Positions 41,901 to 53,659 of a stretch of DNA of 64,000 bases are shown here, piece after piece. A model generated the notes under the pieces. That model had not been told where the DNA came from, did not search any database, and worked only from the letters and a program-made list of their open reading frames with translations. Each line of letters begins with the position of its first letter. The stretch's first letter is position 1. The stretch spans positions 1,761,459 through 1,825,458 of the forward strand of contig CM035353.1 of NCBI GenBank assembly GCA_020137815.1, in the 5' to 3' direction. This DNA comes from Hormiphora californensis. Its lineage: Eukaryota > Ctenophora > Tentaculata > Cydippida > Pleurobrachiidae. The position numbers and the translations under genes are program-made.

Positions 41901-42204
41901 TACCTTCCATTCCCATGACGTCAACACGGACTAGAGAGAGGGATCATTATAATTGGAGTAGGGACACTCGAGCAGCGTAACATCTTGCGCAACGTTACTG
42001 TCATATTATAGGTGACAACTGGATATACATAATAGTATATAATAACCAATTCTTTCCCATGTATAGGTTCTGCGAAACCTTGCCGTACCCTTGCCAAGTG
42101 AAACCGTAATAGTGATATATTGGCACGGAATAAACAATTTGTATGCGTTACACCGCGTTTACCGCGAGTAATAAGTAGTGCGTAATATGGTATAGTAAAC
42201 TACT

Positions 42205-42575
42205 GGAGGAGGGGAGAGAGAATGGGGAGAGAATTGGGATTGGGGAGAGAATGGGGAGATAATGGGGAGAGAATGAGGATTGGGGAGAGAGAATGGGGAG
42301 AGAGAACGGCCGGGAGAGAGAACGGGGAGAGAGAACGGGGAGAGAGAACGGGGAGAGAGAACGGGGAGAGAGAATTGGAGAGAATGAGGATTGGGGAGAG
42401 AGAATGGGGAGAGAGAACGGCCGGGAGAGAGAACGGGGAGAGAGAATGGGGAGAGAGAACGGGGAGAGAGAACGGGGAGAGAGAATTGGAGAGAATGATG
42501 ATTGGAGAGAGAGAATGGGGAGAGAGAATGGGGAGAGAGAACGGGGAGCCGGGAGAGTAATTGGGGAGAGAATTG
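42205..42575. repeat. GA-rich minisatellite
   Basis: Units of 'ggggagagagaacg' and 'ggggagagagaatg', arranged in a longer repeat of about 125 bp (42281-42366 versus 42385-42490). Open frames here (GERTGREN-type) are products of the repeat. Confidence 0.95.
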
Positions 42576-43051
42576 TAATAGATTTGGCTAATTTTAGTTT
42601 AGGCCGATACTAGGACAGTCGAACGTGTTTTCCCCGCTCTCATGTGACTTAATAGGCTACACTACTATAATTAAATAATATAACCTGTCTTCAAACCGAG
42701 GCGCGGAGAAAGAGGGTTGAGCAAAGCAATTGTTTTAACGTCATTGTCCGGCTTACTATTTAACCCATATAACCAGTTAAACCAAGCTTACATTCTATTT
42801 TTAGCCATGACTCGCCGAAACATTTTTCTGAATATTAAGTTTTTCTTAATTGCATTGCAATACTTATAGCAATACTTATAGCAATAATTGCACAATTTTT
42901 CTCATCATCATTTCTTCCTTCTCTCTCTCTTTCGTTTTTCTCTGATCTTCTAACTAGCTGTAACTAGAGCCATTAAACCAAGTACAGATGATTATCATCG
43001 TCTATTGGACTTTTCTCTTTCAGAAATGTAGTCGAGTTTATTCTATGAAAT

Positions 43052-43054
<3 letters not shown>

Positions 43055-43132
<78 letters not shown>

Positions 43133-43135
43133 TCC
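43055..43135. repeat. (CT)n microsatellite
   Basis: Long CT array with a few interruptions, just upstream of the LINE ORF1. Confidence 0.95.
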
Positions 43136-43242
43136 CTCTGCTCTCTCCACTCTCTTCTCTCGTTCTTGCTTGTCCTTATCGCTTGCACATGAAAAATCTT
43201 GCTCTCTTATCTTTATAGCTGTAACGGTCACTTTCCATCGTT

Positions 43243-44051
43243 ATGAATGAGAATCCTAGAGTCAAAGTGAATGGTAACAGGTCATTGAGTGATATTGAAA
43301 ATATCCATGTTAATACCGTGGAGATGGTTGAGGCACTCATGACAATGGCTGGAACACGTCCCACTACGGGCGTGTTTGATGGAGAGTATAACGGTGCGGA
43401 GGAAAGTTTGTGGGACTCATTGTCTACCCCATCGAAGTATAAAATCGAAAAAGTGAGTCACAAGGATTTAGTTGACTGGGTGGAGATGGCAGGTAAGCTC
43501 TTGATTGAGAGGGTGTATCCTGTGATGCGAAGTCAGTATAGTGTAGCTAGGAAGTGCAGTGGTGTAGAGAAGAAGTTGGTGGAGCGGCAGGAGGAACTTA
43601 TCTCTGCTCAAAGAGCATTGGTCGGAGCCCAGGCGCAGTTAGTGAAGCTGCAGGAGCAACTACTTGAGAAGAGGGAGGAAGTCATAACTGATGTGAAGAC
43701 AACTGCGAAGGAGGAGATGCGAAGCTTCTCTACTGTACTGAGGAAGGAGTGTGAGACATCCCTCGCTCCTCAACGGATACAGCGGGCTGTAGCTGCAGCC
43801 AGCGAGGACAGATCTTGTAACATTGTCATCTACGGACTGACTGACAGTCCTGGAGACAAAGAGGAACTACTACCGGAGTTGTGGACAACGCTGGCGGAGA
43901 AGCCCTTGGTAAAGAGTGCTCAGCGGTTGGGGAGATTCATAGCGGGTCAGACCAGACCCGTGAAGATATCCCTGGCAAGCAAGGAGATGCAGTCGTGTAT
44001 TCTTGGTAAGAAGACACGACTTAGACAGAGTGAATTGTTTTCCCGAGTTTA

Positions 44052-44053
<2 letters not shown>
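43243..44053 (+). CDS. LINE-type ORF1 protein: coiled coil plus RRM-like domain, cut by CT array
   Basis: ATG at 43243. Residues about 106-165 are heptad-like and charged (VEKKLVERQEELISAQRALV), a probable trimerising coiled coil. Residues 193-273 read NIVIYGLTDSPGDKEELLPE, SAQRLGRF, RPVKISLASKEM and QSELFSRVYIS. This is the RRM-like module of many LINE ORF1 proteins, which bind element RNA. The normal continuation after VYIS is replaced by a (CT)n array that keeps the frame open as Ser-Leu repeats to 44166. It is probably one truncated LINE copy. The long intact frame implies it is not old. Confidence 0.7.

Positions 44054-44132
<79 letters not shown>
44054..44132. repeat. (CT)n microsatellite at the end of LINE ORF1
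   Basis: Pure CT for about 78 bp. It lies exactly where the ORF1 homology stops, suggesting expansion or slippage-mediated rearrangement at that point. Confidence 0.95.
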
Positions 44133-44134
<2 letters not shown>

Positions 44135-44197
44135 CTTCTACAAGTCCACTACAAAGGTTGAACTAGCTGAAATTATCTCCATGTTCTTCGTTATCAG

Positions 44198-44855
44198 TAT
44201 GCAAGACTGTGGGATTATGTTCACTGCCAGTGAGTGACCATTTCTCGCTTGACTCCTCTCTCTTCGTGTATTGTGTCCTGTGTGGGGCCCCAACCCATAA
44301 AAAGTGCTACAAGCTTATTAACCCCAGCTCTGGAATTTGCTATTGTTGCAAGGAGTGTGTCGCCAATAAACTGTTCACAACTCCAACTGACCCCAATATG
44401 ATAAATAATACCGTTATCGTGCACGTTAATACTTCTGGGGGCAACAACAATACTACCAATGGAGACCAGCACTCCAATGGTAATACTACGTCTGCTGTCG
44501 ATGATGATCCTGAGACTACTGTCGGCGACAATGGTGGGTCAGAACCAGAACCAACTCCTCATTCGGGTAACCATGGGCCGGGTAGGGCAAATGGTTATGA
44601 TAGGAGCGTGGCTGTTTGTAAGTTCCTAAAACGAGGTATTTGCAAACATGGTATCTCTGGAAAAAAGTGTCCTTTATATCATCCCCCTTTTTGTCAAACC
44701 TACCAGAAATGGGGGGAGGATAATACTTTGGGATGTATTAAGGGTACACGATGTAAATGGTACCACCCGAAACTATGCAGCTTCTCAGCAAGAGGGCTGA
44801 AATGTACTGTTCGAGATTGTAAAGCTTTTCATACTCGACGCACGTCGACAATTTA
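44198..44855 (+). CDS. LINE-type ORF with PHD-like finger and three CCCH fingers (truncated by gap)
   Basis: The frame is open from 'tgcaagactgtggg' and enters the gap. Early Cys pattern CKTVGLC ... YCVLCGAPTHKKCYKL ... CYCCKEC is PHD-like. A low-complexity Asn/Thr/Gly linker follows. Three CCCH fingers come next: CKFLKRGICKHGISGKKC-x3-H, C-x13-C-x5-C-x3-H and C-x8-C-x4-C-x3-H (ending DCKAFHTRRT). The set 'KRG-CKHGISG' plus two further fingers is familiar from ORF1 of invertebrate LINEs, where it binds RNA. An ag acceptor-like site precedes it, so splicing from upstream cannot be excluded. Its relation to the ORF at 43243 (same LINE or second LINE) is unclear. Confidence 0.65.
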
Positions 44856-44955
44856 NNNNNNNNNNNNNNNNNNNNNNNNNNNNNNNNNNNNNNNNNNNNN
44901 NNNNNNNNNNNNNNNNNNNNNNNNNNNNNNNNNNNNNNNNNNNNNNNNNNNNNNN
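44856..44955. other. Assembly gap, 100 N
   Basis: Exactly 100 Ns, a conventional scaffold gap of unknown true length. Sequence quality changes sharply across it. Confidence 0.99.
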
Positions 44956-46784
44956 TTCTTTTTTTAATTTATTTCCTTACCTTCTTCCCCCCTCCTTTCC
45001 TGTTACAACCCCCCCTCCCCCGGGTGGCCCTCGGAACCTCTTTGTTCACATAATTTGTACCAAATAGGTTTCCATGTAACTAAAAGGGTTACTATGGGGA
45101 CTGACCCGGGCAAAATCGCTAAAATATTTTGGGGAATCCCGCCAAAAGGACCAAAAAAGTTCAAGACCCCAAAGCACCCAAAGCGCCCCCCCATAAGGGA
45201 ACCACCCTAAAGGCGCACCCTATCGAAGAGAACCCCCCTAGACGCACCACCCAAAAAGAGACCAAAACCCAAAGAGCTACCAATCCAAAGAAAACCCCCA
45301 AAGGCGCACCACATCAAAGAAGCCCCCCACCCCAGAAATACCACGCGCAGGGGAAACCACACGAAAAGAAGAGACCAGCGGGGTTTTTTTTTGGGCTTTT
45401 GCGGACTCTTCTCGCGTGGTATCCCTTGGCGCGGTCTCTTTGGATGGGGTGCTTCCGGTCCGGTGTGTCTTGGCCCGGGTGCGTTTTGGGGTTTTGAACT
45501 TTATTATTTTTCCTTATTGAAATCTCATAACCCTCAGTTCACTGGTCGGACCAACCCCAAAACATGGGTTCGTGGAGGGTATCTAAATTTAGCGAAAAAA
45601 AAAATCGCTCACTTACTTGACTTCTCATTCAACATTTAAACTAAATTAGTTTCTGGGGGACACCCAGGTCTCAGGGGAAAAATAGCCTGGCTGAACCTGA
45701 GGTTTAGGCACGCCCGTTTTCCCCCGACTATTTGGGAATTTTTTTCCATGGCAAAAAATTTGCATCGAAAATTAGGTTTAAAAGTAAAGCATTGTTATTT
45801 TCATAAAACGTATCCGTCCGGTTAATTGTTTTGCTGAATAAACCATGCAGTGACTTATGCAATGCCAACTGCAAACCCGGAACCCGTTATAGTATAGTTT
45901 TTTTTATACTATTGTTATTGATTGGGAAATTTTGGAAACACCAGAAAAATATATATAACCCCGCTAACTTAAAAAATGCGCCAGTGGCGAGAAGTCCCAC
46001 TAGCGCGCTCTCGTAAACAGCCATCCAGCGGCAATTATTCCCCCTGGCAGGGTTTTTATGTTAACTCCCACGTAAATTTAAAATGGGTGTAAAAAAGATC
46101 TTCTTACTAAAAAACGAGGGAAAAACTATGTCAACACTTACCCTACATTGGGAAAAAAGAAAAAGGGCACCCTTCCGTCAATTACTCTCTCTTAAACTCC
46201 CCTTTTGTTTTCACTTCTCTTTTTTCGTTTTATTTTGAATGCCCTTATCAGGGGCTATTTTTCTTTCCCTCTTTCCTTAGCAATGCTTATAAAATGTACC
46301 AAACAGTGTCACTCAATTTTGACGTTTTTTTAACTATTTTTCTCGTTCTCTTTGTTGTTTTGGGGTTAGTGTTTTCTCCTTGTTGGTTTTGGGGTACTTG
46401 AAATAAAAAACAAAAGGGAGGGTATATACCCATAAACTTGACCCCTGGCACTTATAGGTTTAAAACCCCTCCGCCCCTCCCTCGGGTCCCCCCGGGATCG
46501 TCGTCGTGATTTAAACCAGTTTTTTTTATCCGCCAGCGGCGGATAAACCCACTAAATTCTCCCCGGGCGGGGCCCGGGAGAAAAATTATTGAAAAAAAAC
46601 GGCCTCCCGATTTATGCCTCATATTCCCGCCGGCCCCGTCCTTTTTAGCAGGTTTATTTGGTCTCTACTTCCATTCCATGACGTAAAACGGACTAGAGGA
46701 GGGATAAATATAATTGGAGAGGGGCACTCGAGCAGCGTTACGTCATATTATAGGTGACAACGGTTATATAGTACATAATCCTCC

Positions 46785-47375
46785 CGCGCGGCATTTTCAA
46801 TAGACGCACTGCAGAGCAGTTCGTCTATTGAGCTTTTAATGCACGGGTCCCGAAGGGACCCGTGCGTTACAGCCCGTAAATCCCGAGCGTCAGCGAGGGG
46901 TTTACAGGTAAAATCTGCCATGTAAGGAGGGAGTTTGTTTCATAGACCCCGCTGGCGGGCACCTAGAAAGCAAAACAAAGCACAAATTAGGTGGTTGACA
47001 CAAGAGAGCTCACAAAAACGGGTCAAATTAAAAAATAAAGGTACAGGTGCCTCTCTACATTCCCACACTCGTAACAATCGTTGTAACATTTCAAAGGGGA
47101 ATGCAGAGAGAGTTTACAGTAATTGTGGGTCATGAGCAACATTTTGCAACAACGGCGGGCGCCAAATCGGGGCAAAAAGGTTGTGGGGTTGTACAAACCC
47201 CCTTTTGGTTCCCAAGCTTTTTATCGTGTTTCCAGTGATTTTTTGGATCTTTACACAAATTGAAAGGGGGCGTGGTCTTCAGACAAAAACTCAGGGCAGT
47301 GCACCCCCCAAAAGACCATTAAAATTGTTTGAGCGCGCCGTGCGTTTTTTGAGCCGGCGGGGTTATTAATAGTAT
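46785..47375. repeat. Interspersed repeat R, copy 1 (about 590 bp)
   Basis: Shares 'gacgcactgcagagc' and the following 550 bp with 48466-49100. Ends approximate short inverted repeats (cccgcgcggc / ccggcgggg). Absent from the corresponding upstream region near 42040. Likely a non-autonomous DNA element; ends are uncertain because the sequence is error-rich. Confidence 0.6.
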
Positions 47376-48465
47376 AAAAAAACCTTCTTTCCCATGTTAT
47401 TTCGGGAAAAACCTTTGCCAAGTGAAACCTAATATGATTTTGGGGCCGGAATAAAAACAATTTGTATGGTTAACCGCGTTTACGCGGTAAAAGTATGGGT
47501 AATAGTGGGATAAAACTACGGGAGGAGGGGGAGGGAGGGGAAAAAGAAAGGGGAGGGGGGAAAAAGGGGGGGAAAAAAGGAGGGGGGGGAAGGGGGAGGA
47601 AAGGAGGGGGGGGAGAGGAAAAGGGGGGAGAAAAGGGGGGGGAGAAGGGGAAGGGGAGAGAAAAGGGAAGAAGAGAGGAAGGGGGGGGAAAGAAAAGGGG
47701 AGAGGGGGGAAAAAAGGGAGAAGGGGGAAAGGGGGGCCGGGGGAAAGCCCAGAGAAAGGGAAAGGGGGGGGGGAAAGGGGGGGGAGGAAAAAAGGGGGAA
47801 GAGGGAAAAGGAAAAGGGGGGGAAGGGAAAGGGGGGGAAAGGGAAGAAAAAGGGGGGGAAAAGAAAAAGGGGAGGGAGGAAAGGGAAGAGAAGGGGAAAA
47901 AAAGGGGGAAAGGGGGGGGGAGAAGGGGGAGGGGAAGGGGAGGAATTGAAATTTAGTTTGGGCTAATTTAGTTTAGGCCGTTTACTGGGAAAGGCGAACG
48001 TTTTTTCCCCGTTTCTCATGGGATTTAATGGCTACATTTAATAAAATTAAAATAAAAAAACCTTTGTTTTTCCCAAACCGGGGCCCGGGGAAAAGGAAAA
48101 AAGGGGGTTTTGGGACCCAAAGCAATTTTTTTTAAAGTCTTTGTCCGGTTTTACTTTTTAAAACCCATTTTAACCAGTTAAACCAAGCTAAATTCTATTG
48201 TAGCCAGATCCCCGAAACTTTTTTCTGAATATTAAGTTTTTTTAAAAAAAAAAATTTTCCCAATTTTCAATTTTTTAATCCCCAAAGTAATTCCCACAAT
48301 TTTCTCATATTTCTTCCTTTTCTTTTCTTTGGGTTTTTCTCGGATCTTCTTTTTTAAATAGTTGTAATAGAGTTTTTAAAAACCCAAAGTCAGATGAGTA
48401 TCATAGTCTATGGATTTCTTTTTCAAAAAGGGTATTCGATTTTATTTTAGTAAAAAACCCCTCCC

Positions 48466-49100
48466 CCCGCGGGAATCTTTTCCAATGACGCACTGCAGAG
48501 CGGGTGGTCTTTTGAGCGTAATGCAGGGCCCCAAAGGGGAAACCCGTGCGTTCAGCCCTGTAAACCCCGAGCGTCGCGAGGGGTTTACGGGTAATCTGCA
48601 CGTAAGGGAGGGGAGTTGTGTTCTAAAACCCCGCTGGGGGGCACCAGAAGCAAAACAAGCACAAAAATTTGGTGGTTTTACACAAAAGAGGGGCTCACAC
48701 AAAAACGGGTCAAAAAAGTTTGAAATGAAAACACAGAGTGCCTCTCACATTCCCACACACTCGTAAAAAATCGTTTGTAACAGTTCAAAAGCGGGGGGAA
48801 AGCAGAGAGGAGATTACAGTTTTTGGGGTCATGAGCAACAGTTTTAAAAGACCCGGCGGGGGGCCAAAACTAGGGCCAGAGGAGTGGTTGGTTTGGTTGT
48901 TTCACACACCCCTTTTTGAGGGAAAAAGTCATTTTATCGTTTTCCAGTGATTCTTTTTGGGTCTTTTCACAAATCTGTCAGAGGGGTGCCCTTCTATGAG
49001 GGCACCCAAAATAAAGGAAAATGCACGGCCAAATAGACCAGTGCAAATTTTTTGAAACGCGCCGGCCCCTCTTAAAGGGGGGCGGCGGGGTTATAAATGG
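48466..49100. repeat. Interspersed repeat R, copy 2
   Basis: Same order of phrases as copy 1, with many indels. Absent from the matching site near 43045 in the better-quality copy. Confidence 0.6.
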
Positions 49101-49357
49101 GGAAAGGGATAAGCCAAAAAAAGAGAGATTTTGAGGGGAGGGGAGAGAGAGAGAGAGAAGAGAGGAAGAGAGAGAGAGAGAGGAAGAGAGAGAGAGAAAA
49201 GAAGAGAGAGAGAGAGAAGGGAGAAAAGAGAGAGAGAAGAGATAGAAGGAGAGAGAGAGGAGGGGAGAGATAAAGGAAGAAGAAAAAGAGAGGGGAGAGG
49301 AGGCGCGGAAAAAGAGCAGGAATGAGAGAGAAAAGAGAGAAGAAAGGGGAGAGAGAG

Positions 49358-49388
<31 letters not shown>

Positions 49389-49775
49389 GAGAGAAGAGAG
49401 AGAGCCCCCTCTTCTCTTCCTCTTTTTCTTTTCTCTCTCTCTCTCCCTCTTCTCTTTCTTCCTTCTCTCTCTCTCTTTTTTTCTCTCCCCTTTCTTCTCC
49501 CCCCTTCTCTCTTTCTCTTCTCTTTGGCGAATGGCCCGGCACCTAAGCCATGTAAAGTAATCAAAAAAGTTTTATATCCTCCCCATTAAGAGGGGGGAGA
49601 GAGAGAGAGAGAGGGAGGAGAGAGAGAGAGAGGGGGGGGGGGGGGGGGGAGGGGAAGGGGGAGAGAGGGGCGGGGGGAAAAAGGAGAGAGAGAGAGAGAG
49701 AGAGGGGGGGGGAGAACCGGCCCTTGCAGTACCAAATGATAAAATTGGTTTTAGCACGTGAAACAAGTCATACAG

Positions 49776-49974
49776 GCGAGGCTAAACCTCAGATCCGGGT
49801 CGCATCTATTTGCCTCATAAGACCTCAGGTCGCGGCTCAGTGACAGCTATTCCCTGAGATTTCAAGGAATATTTCAGGGAATAGGCAAGAATAGATCTGA
49901 GACCTGAGTTCTAAGGGGGCAAATAGCTGTGATCTGGACCTCCTCCGAGGTTCAGGCACGATCCTGTTTCCCCC
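49776..49974. mobile_element. Nested-palindrome MITE (family P), diverged copy
   Basis: Contains 'tccctgagatttcaagga' against 'tattccctgaaata'-type inverted blocks and ends 'aggttcaggcacgatcctg' followed by 'tttccccc', as in the 33663 copy. Confidence 0.65.
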
Positions 49975-50019
49975 ACATGCACTCAAGCCTCGATTTATCG
50001 GATTAGTTGTTTAATTTTT

Positions 50020-50173
50020 CAACATTGGCAGTGTGACTGTGACATAATATTAGGATTTTCACACAGTAGGTCTATCACTCCACAATTGCTCTCTCCCACT
50101 CTCGCTCTCCCACCTTCTCTCTATTTCTATCACACAAAGACACTTACTCTCTCTGTCCCTCTATCTCTCTTTC

Positions 50174-50243
<70 letters not shown>

Positions 50244-52245
50244 TCTCTCTCTTTCTATCACACTAACGCGCTATTTGTAAGACACGTTAAAACGCCGCTC
50301 CACCCCCGTACCTATTCCATTCCTTTTGTTCTCGTATATGCTAACTGTGCTAGTCAACTTGAGAGTGAGAGGAAGAGAACAAGGGATCGAGTGAGACAGA
50401 AGGAGAACGGAAAATAGAGCGAGAGAGATTGTGAGAGAGATTGTGAGAGAAAGAGAGACAGTGTGTGTGCGTGTGTTATACACTATAACTAGGTGAAATT
50501 GATTTTACATTTACAGCTTGGACCTTGCAATATTCCGTGAATCTCGATGATCGATCATTATGCATTGTACTTATTCTTGGAATCTTGGAATTTGCACGTC
50601 TCTAGCAGCTGCAGGGTTGCAGCTGAAGAGCTTGTTATAACAATGCAGGCAAACTCTTCGACGCCATGCAGCGCCACATGAAACATATCATAACAATATC
50701 CTGAACAAGTCAATTTAAAAGACTTCGTTCAGGTTTTTCTCTATGCATAGGTATATTATCAGTTTTCTATATTTTTCCAGCTGCAATTCCTTATCAATAT
50801 ATCATCTCTCGAGATATATCTTCCCCTCGCCCTGCTTCTCTCAGTCCTCTATCGTTCTCCATCTATTCTCCCTCTATCTTGTCTACCCAATTGTGTTAAG
50901 GTGTCCGTATAATCCGATTCCTTACTAAATAGCATTTTTAGCCTAATCGCATTGAGACTATATATAACATGGACCTTTGCCATATGTGTGTCTGTGTGTA
51001 GCATTGTGCAGTCTCTGTGTGAGTGCAGATCTTTACGATTTGCATAGAAAATCAAATAATCAGACCTGATAGGATTGTAAACGGAGTAAAATGGTAGATC
51101 TCGATCTTGTAATATAAATTGTAGAACTGTCGCAATCGCGTCAAAGTGATCTTTCGTTCAGTGCGTTTTAGTTGGTAGGCAACAGAATTGCTCCTTCATA
51201 AAATGTTATTTGCGCACAAACAAATATATGTAACTGGCTTTGGTAATTTGGGCAGTTTCCGAGTATTTTATAACATGAGTGCTTGTAGTGAGAATACTGT
51301 ATCGGTTTAACACGGTATCAGTCAAAACGGTACGACGTGACCAATCAAAGCGGGCACCTTGAACCGCCTTAGTCTATATATCAAAACTTGAAATTTTGAA
51401 ACAAAACACTTGAAATCAGGGTGCTATATCTATTACTATACCTGTAACTGCAAAAGTTCTCGTATGCGATGGCAGATCACTACATTCTTTGCGCTCTAGA
51501 TATTTCCTGAGAACTACTCCGTTTCTTTGACAAGCCAACCTTTGACAAGGATATAGTGGATATATTAACATATATTTTGCTGATCCATCGATCATAACCA
51601 TATTTGTCCATACCATCAATATCAATTAATATGTCGTGATTTACAGTTCACTGCTATATAGCCAAACTGTTCTTTCTAAGAATTCTGATACAAAGATAGT
51701 GTATATTTGCCACCCAGTTTTGTCTACTGTGCACTAGCGTGTCGATGTAAATATTTAGGCACACATTATACCCACAGTGCAATATTCGCTGGACTCCTAT
51801 AATAATACAATTATTATAAGACTCGTACAACTTTGATATGGCCAAGTAACTCCCAATATCTCTGTCGTAGAGTTCAAATTTAGGGGCGAGCCCATGATTT
51901 GATTCCGTTTGATTTACTCTCTGAACTTGTTAAACCAGCTCCCTTACATTTGTTTCGTGGTGGCATGACCCCATAACCACCATAACGCCATCTCCATTCT
52001 CCTGCACGTATATAGAGATAGTCTTATCTAGTTCTCTCGCAAATCGTCCTAGTAGAATAGTGGAATGTGTGTAACAGTTGTGTGTGTGTGACAATTGTTC
52101 AATCTGAGTGAGCAGTTTTTGAAGGTTTTTTATATACGCTATTGGTTATACCGCTTAGATAGCAACATGGTACAGTCCTACTTTGTAGACTGTACCCATG
52201 GTGTACAGGCGGTATATATTAGTATTATTATCATTATAGTTTATA
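50020..52245. other. No recognisable gene; CT/CA microsatellites at 50085-50260
   Basis: A (CT)n then (CA)n array lies at 50177-50242. From there to 52245 only short, motif-free frames are present on either strand. Confidence 0.45.
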
Positions 52246-52249
52246 GCAG

Positions 52250-52305
52250 GTGGGTGTGTGTGTGTGTATGTGTGTATTTTGTGTGTGTATGGGTATGTAT
52301 GTGTG

Positions 52306-52344
<39 letters not shown>
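52250..52344. repeat. (GT)n microsatellite
   Basis: GT array with several interruptions, about 160 bp upstream of the LTR element. Confidence 0.95.
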
Positions 52345-52347
<3 letters not shown>

Positions 52348-52507
52348 ATCCCATTAGGTACCAATACCCGTGTAGTTATAATGTACCGCTATGTAATACA
52401 TGGTAGTAGTAATAGCTCTCGAGGATATAAGGAGTTATTGCCCGCCGCTAAATTAGGTCGAGCTCTATAATAATAGTATCAATGTCATTTATACAGTATA
52501 GGTATAT

Positions 52508-52706
52508 TGATATGGATATATGACGTATTGTTAATGGTTAGTCGGTTGTTATTAGTTGCAGTCGATTGTTATGTCTAGCCACGCTCACGTCCACAACTGA
52601 CGTGGCTAGTCAGTCAGTTCGTATTCATCATATTATATTTGGTTCTTTATTCCCTATTCTCTTGACCCCAAAACCAAGCGTATCAATCAATAACAGAGTC
52701 ATTACA
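52508..52706 (+). repeat. 5' LTR (199 bp)
   Basis: Identical to 55312-55510. Contains a small inverted repeat 'agccacg ... cgtggct' around 52577-52609. Presumably holds promoter and polyadenylation signals, not identified here. Confidence 0.92.
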
Positions 52707-52722
52707 TTTGGAGCCTGATACG
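52707..52722 (+). promoter_or_regulatory. Candidate primer-binding site
   Basis: TTTGGAGCCTGATACG follows the LTR directly and includes the TGG complementary to the CCA end of a tRNA. I cannot say which tRNA. Confidence 0.6.
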
Positions 52723-52783
52723 AATTCTTAATTATTTGAATAGTTAATTAATAGTTGTTAATTATTAGTTGTTAATTTATATC

Positions 52784-53658
52784 ATGTCTCTTGATGATTT
52801 TTCTCAAGAAGAGTTGATAGCTCATCTTAATAAACGTTGTTCTAAAGACAAGCAGTTTAAGACAAATATTAGTAAAATTGTCAAAGAAGATCCTAGCAGT
52901 TATGATTCTAGTCAACAGCCAGGCAGCTCCACTGACCAATTAGTGGCAGCATTAAGAGGTTTGAGTACTAGTAATTCTCTTTATAACGAACCTCCTAAAT
53001 TCAAAAAGGGAGACAGTTTGTAATAGTTAATAATATTTCTGGTGAAAGACAGTATGCCTTGTTCATGCAAACAATTGCAGACGATCAATTTTATGACCGA
53101 TTACACAGTATTCAAGTTGACGACGACGACAAACTTGATCATAAATCTTTTCTAGCTGAGATTAAACACAATATTTATGGTGATCAACAATTTGCTTTTC
53201 GGAGTAGCCTTCAAGATTGTGTTCAAAAACAGGGCGAATCAATTACTGATTATGTTTATAGATTACGCCAAAAGGCAGAGTTGGCCTACCCTGATAGTAG
53301 GACTCATAGGGAGGAAATCTCACTCATGGTGTTTCTAAAGGGTATTAGAGACCTTGTTCTTAGACGAAAACTTAATGAGCTCCCCGATATAGAGACTTTT
53401 TCTACTGCTATCAAGCAGGCGAAACGATTGGAGAGAGTGGACCAGATGATGGGATCCAGTAATGATAACAACTCTTCTTTCAATGGTACTGATTCTTCAA
53501 CTCAAAATACTAGTATTCTCAGAACAGAGGTAAAGTTTGAACATGATTCTGAAATACCTTCTAATTCTTATCATAGAAACAGGTCTGATTCTAGTTATAG
53601 CTACCGAAGATCACCTCGTAATATACGTTCCAGGGACAAATACCACTCTGGTTATTAG
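52784..53658 (+). CDS. Gag-like capsid ORF, interrupted by a frameshift near 53020
   Basis: ATG at 52784 starts MSLDDFSQEELIAHLNKRCS and runs to a stop at 53021-53023 just after PPKFKKGDS. The continuing homology is in another frame (VIVNNISGERQYALFMQTIA) and runs to 53658. The second part has GESITDYVYRLRQKAELAYP, EEISLMVFLKGIRD and a basic, Arg/Ser-rich C-terminus (RSPRNIRSRDK). This is the Ty3-type capsid pattern 'F---L-----QG-ES--DYV-RL' followed by a nucleic-acid-binding tail without a zinc knuckle. Normally about a dozen residues lie between FKKGDS and the FV strand, so a short deletion with frameshift is more likely than programmed shifting. Role: particle shell. Confidence 0.75.
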
Positions 53659-53659
53659 C

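Larger units (their letters stand above)
44956..49750. other. Error-rich duplicate (alternative haplotype) of 40.35-43.0 kb
   Basis: Blocks match the upstream region in order: 45010-45130 to 40375-40510, 45520-45870 to 40534-40880, 46655-46780 to 41740-42040, 47380-48000 to 42045-42620, 48000-48430 to 42620-43030. Homopolymers are lengthened or shortened throughout and purine tracts are scrambled (47520-47945). It looks like an unpolished allelic copy placed after the gap. ORFs here should not be annotated. It differs by lacking the 41756 hairpin element and the Penelope ORF and by carrying a 700-bp insert (about 45950-46650) and two copies of another repeat. Confidence 0.85.

Noticed and set aside
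42222-42613. Glu/Arg/Gly-rich ORFs
   Set aside because: Translations of the GA-rich minisatellite.
44054-44166. Ser-Leu tail as part of the LINE ORF1 protein
   Set aside because: It is the CT array; true homology ends at VYIS just before it.
47495-47956. 153-codon Gly/Lys/Glu-rich ORF
   Set aside because: Error-rich rendering of the same GA minisatellite in the duplicate region.
49072-49564. 156- and 157-codon Ser/Leu/Arg/Glu-rich ORFs
   Set aside because: Low-complexity GA/CT tracts in poor-quality sequence; two overlapping frames on the same strand both look equally good.
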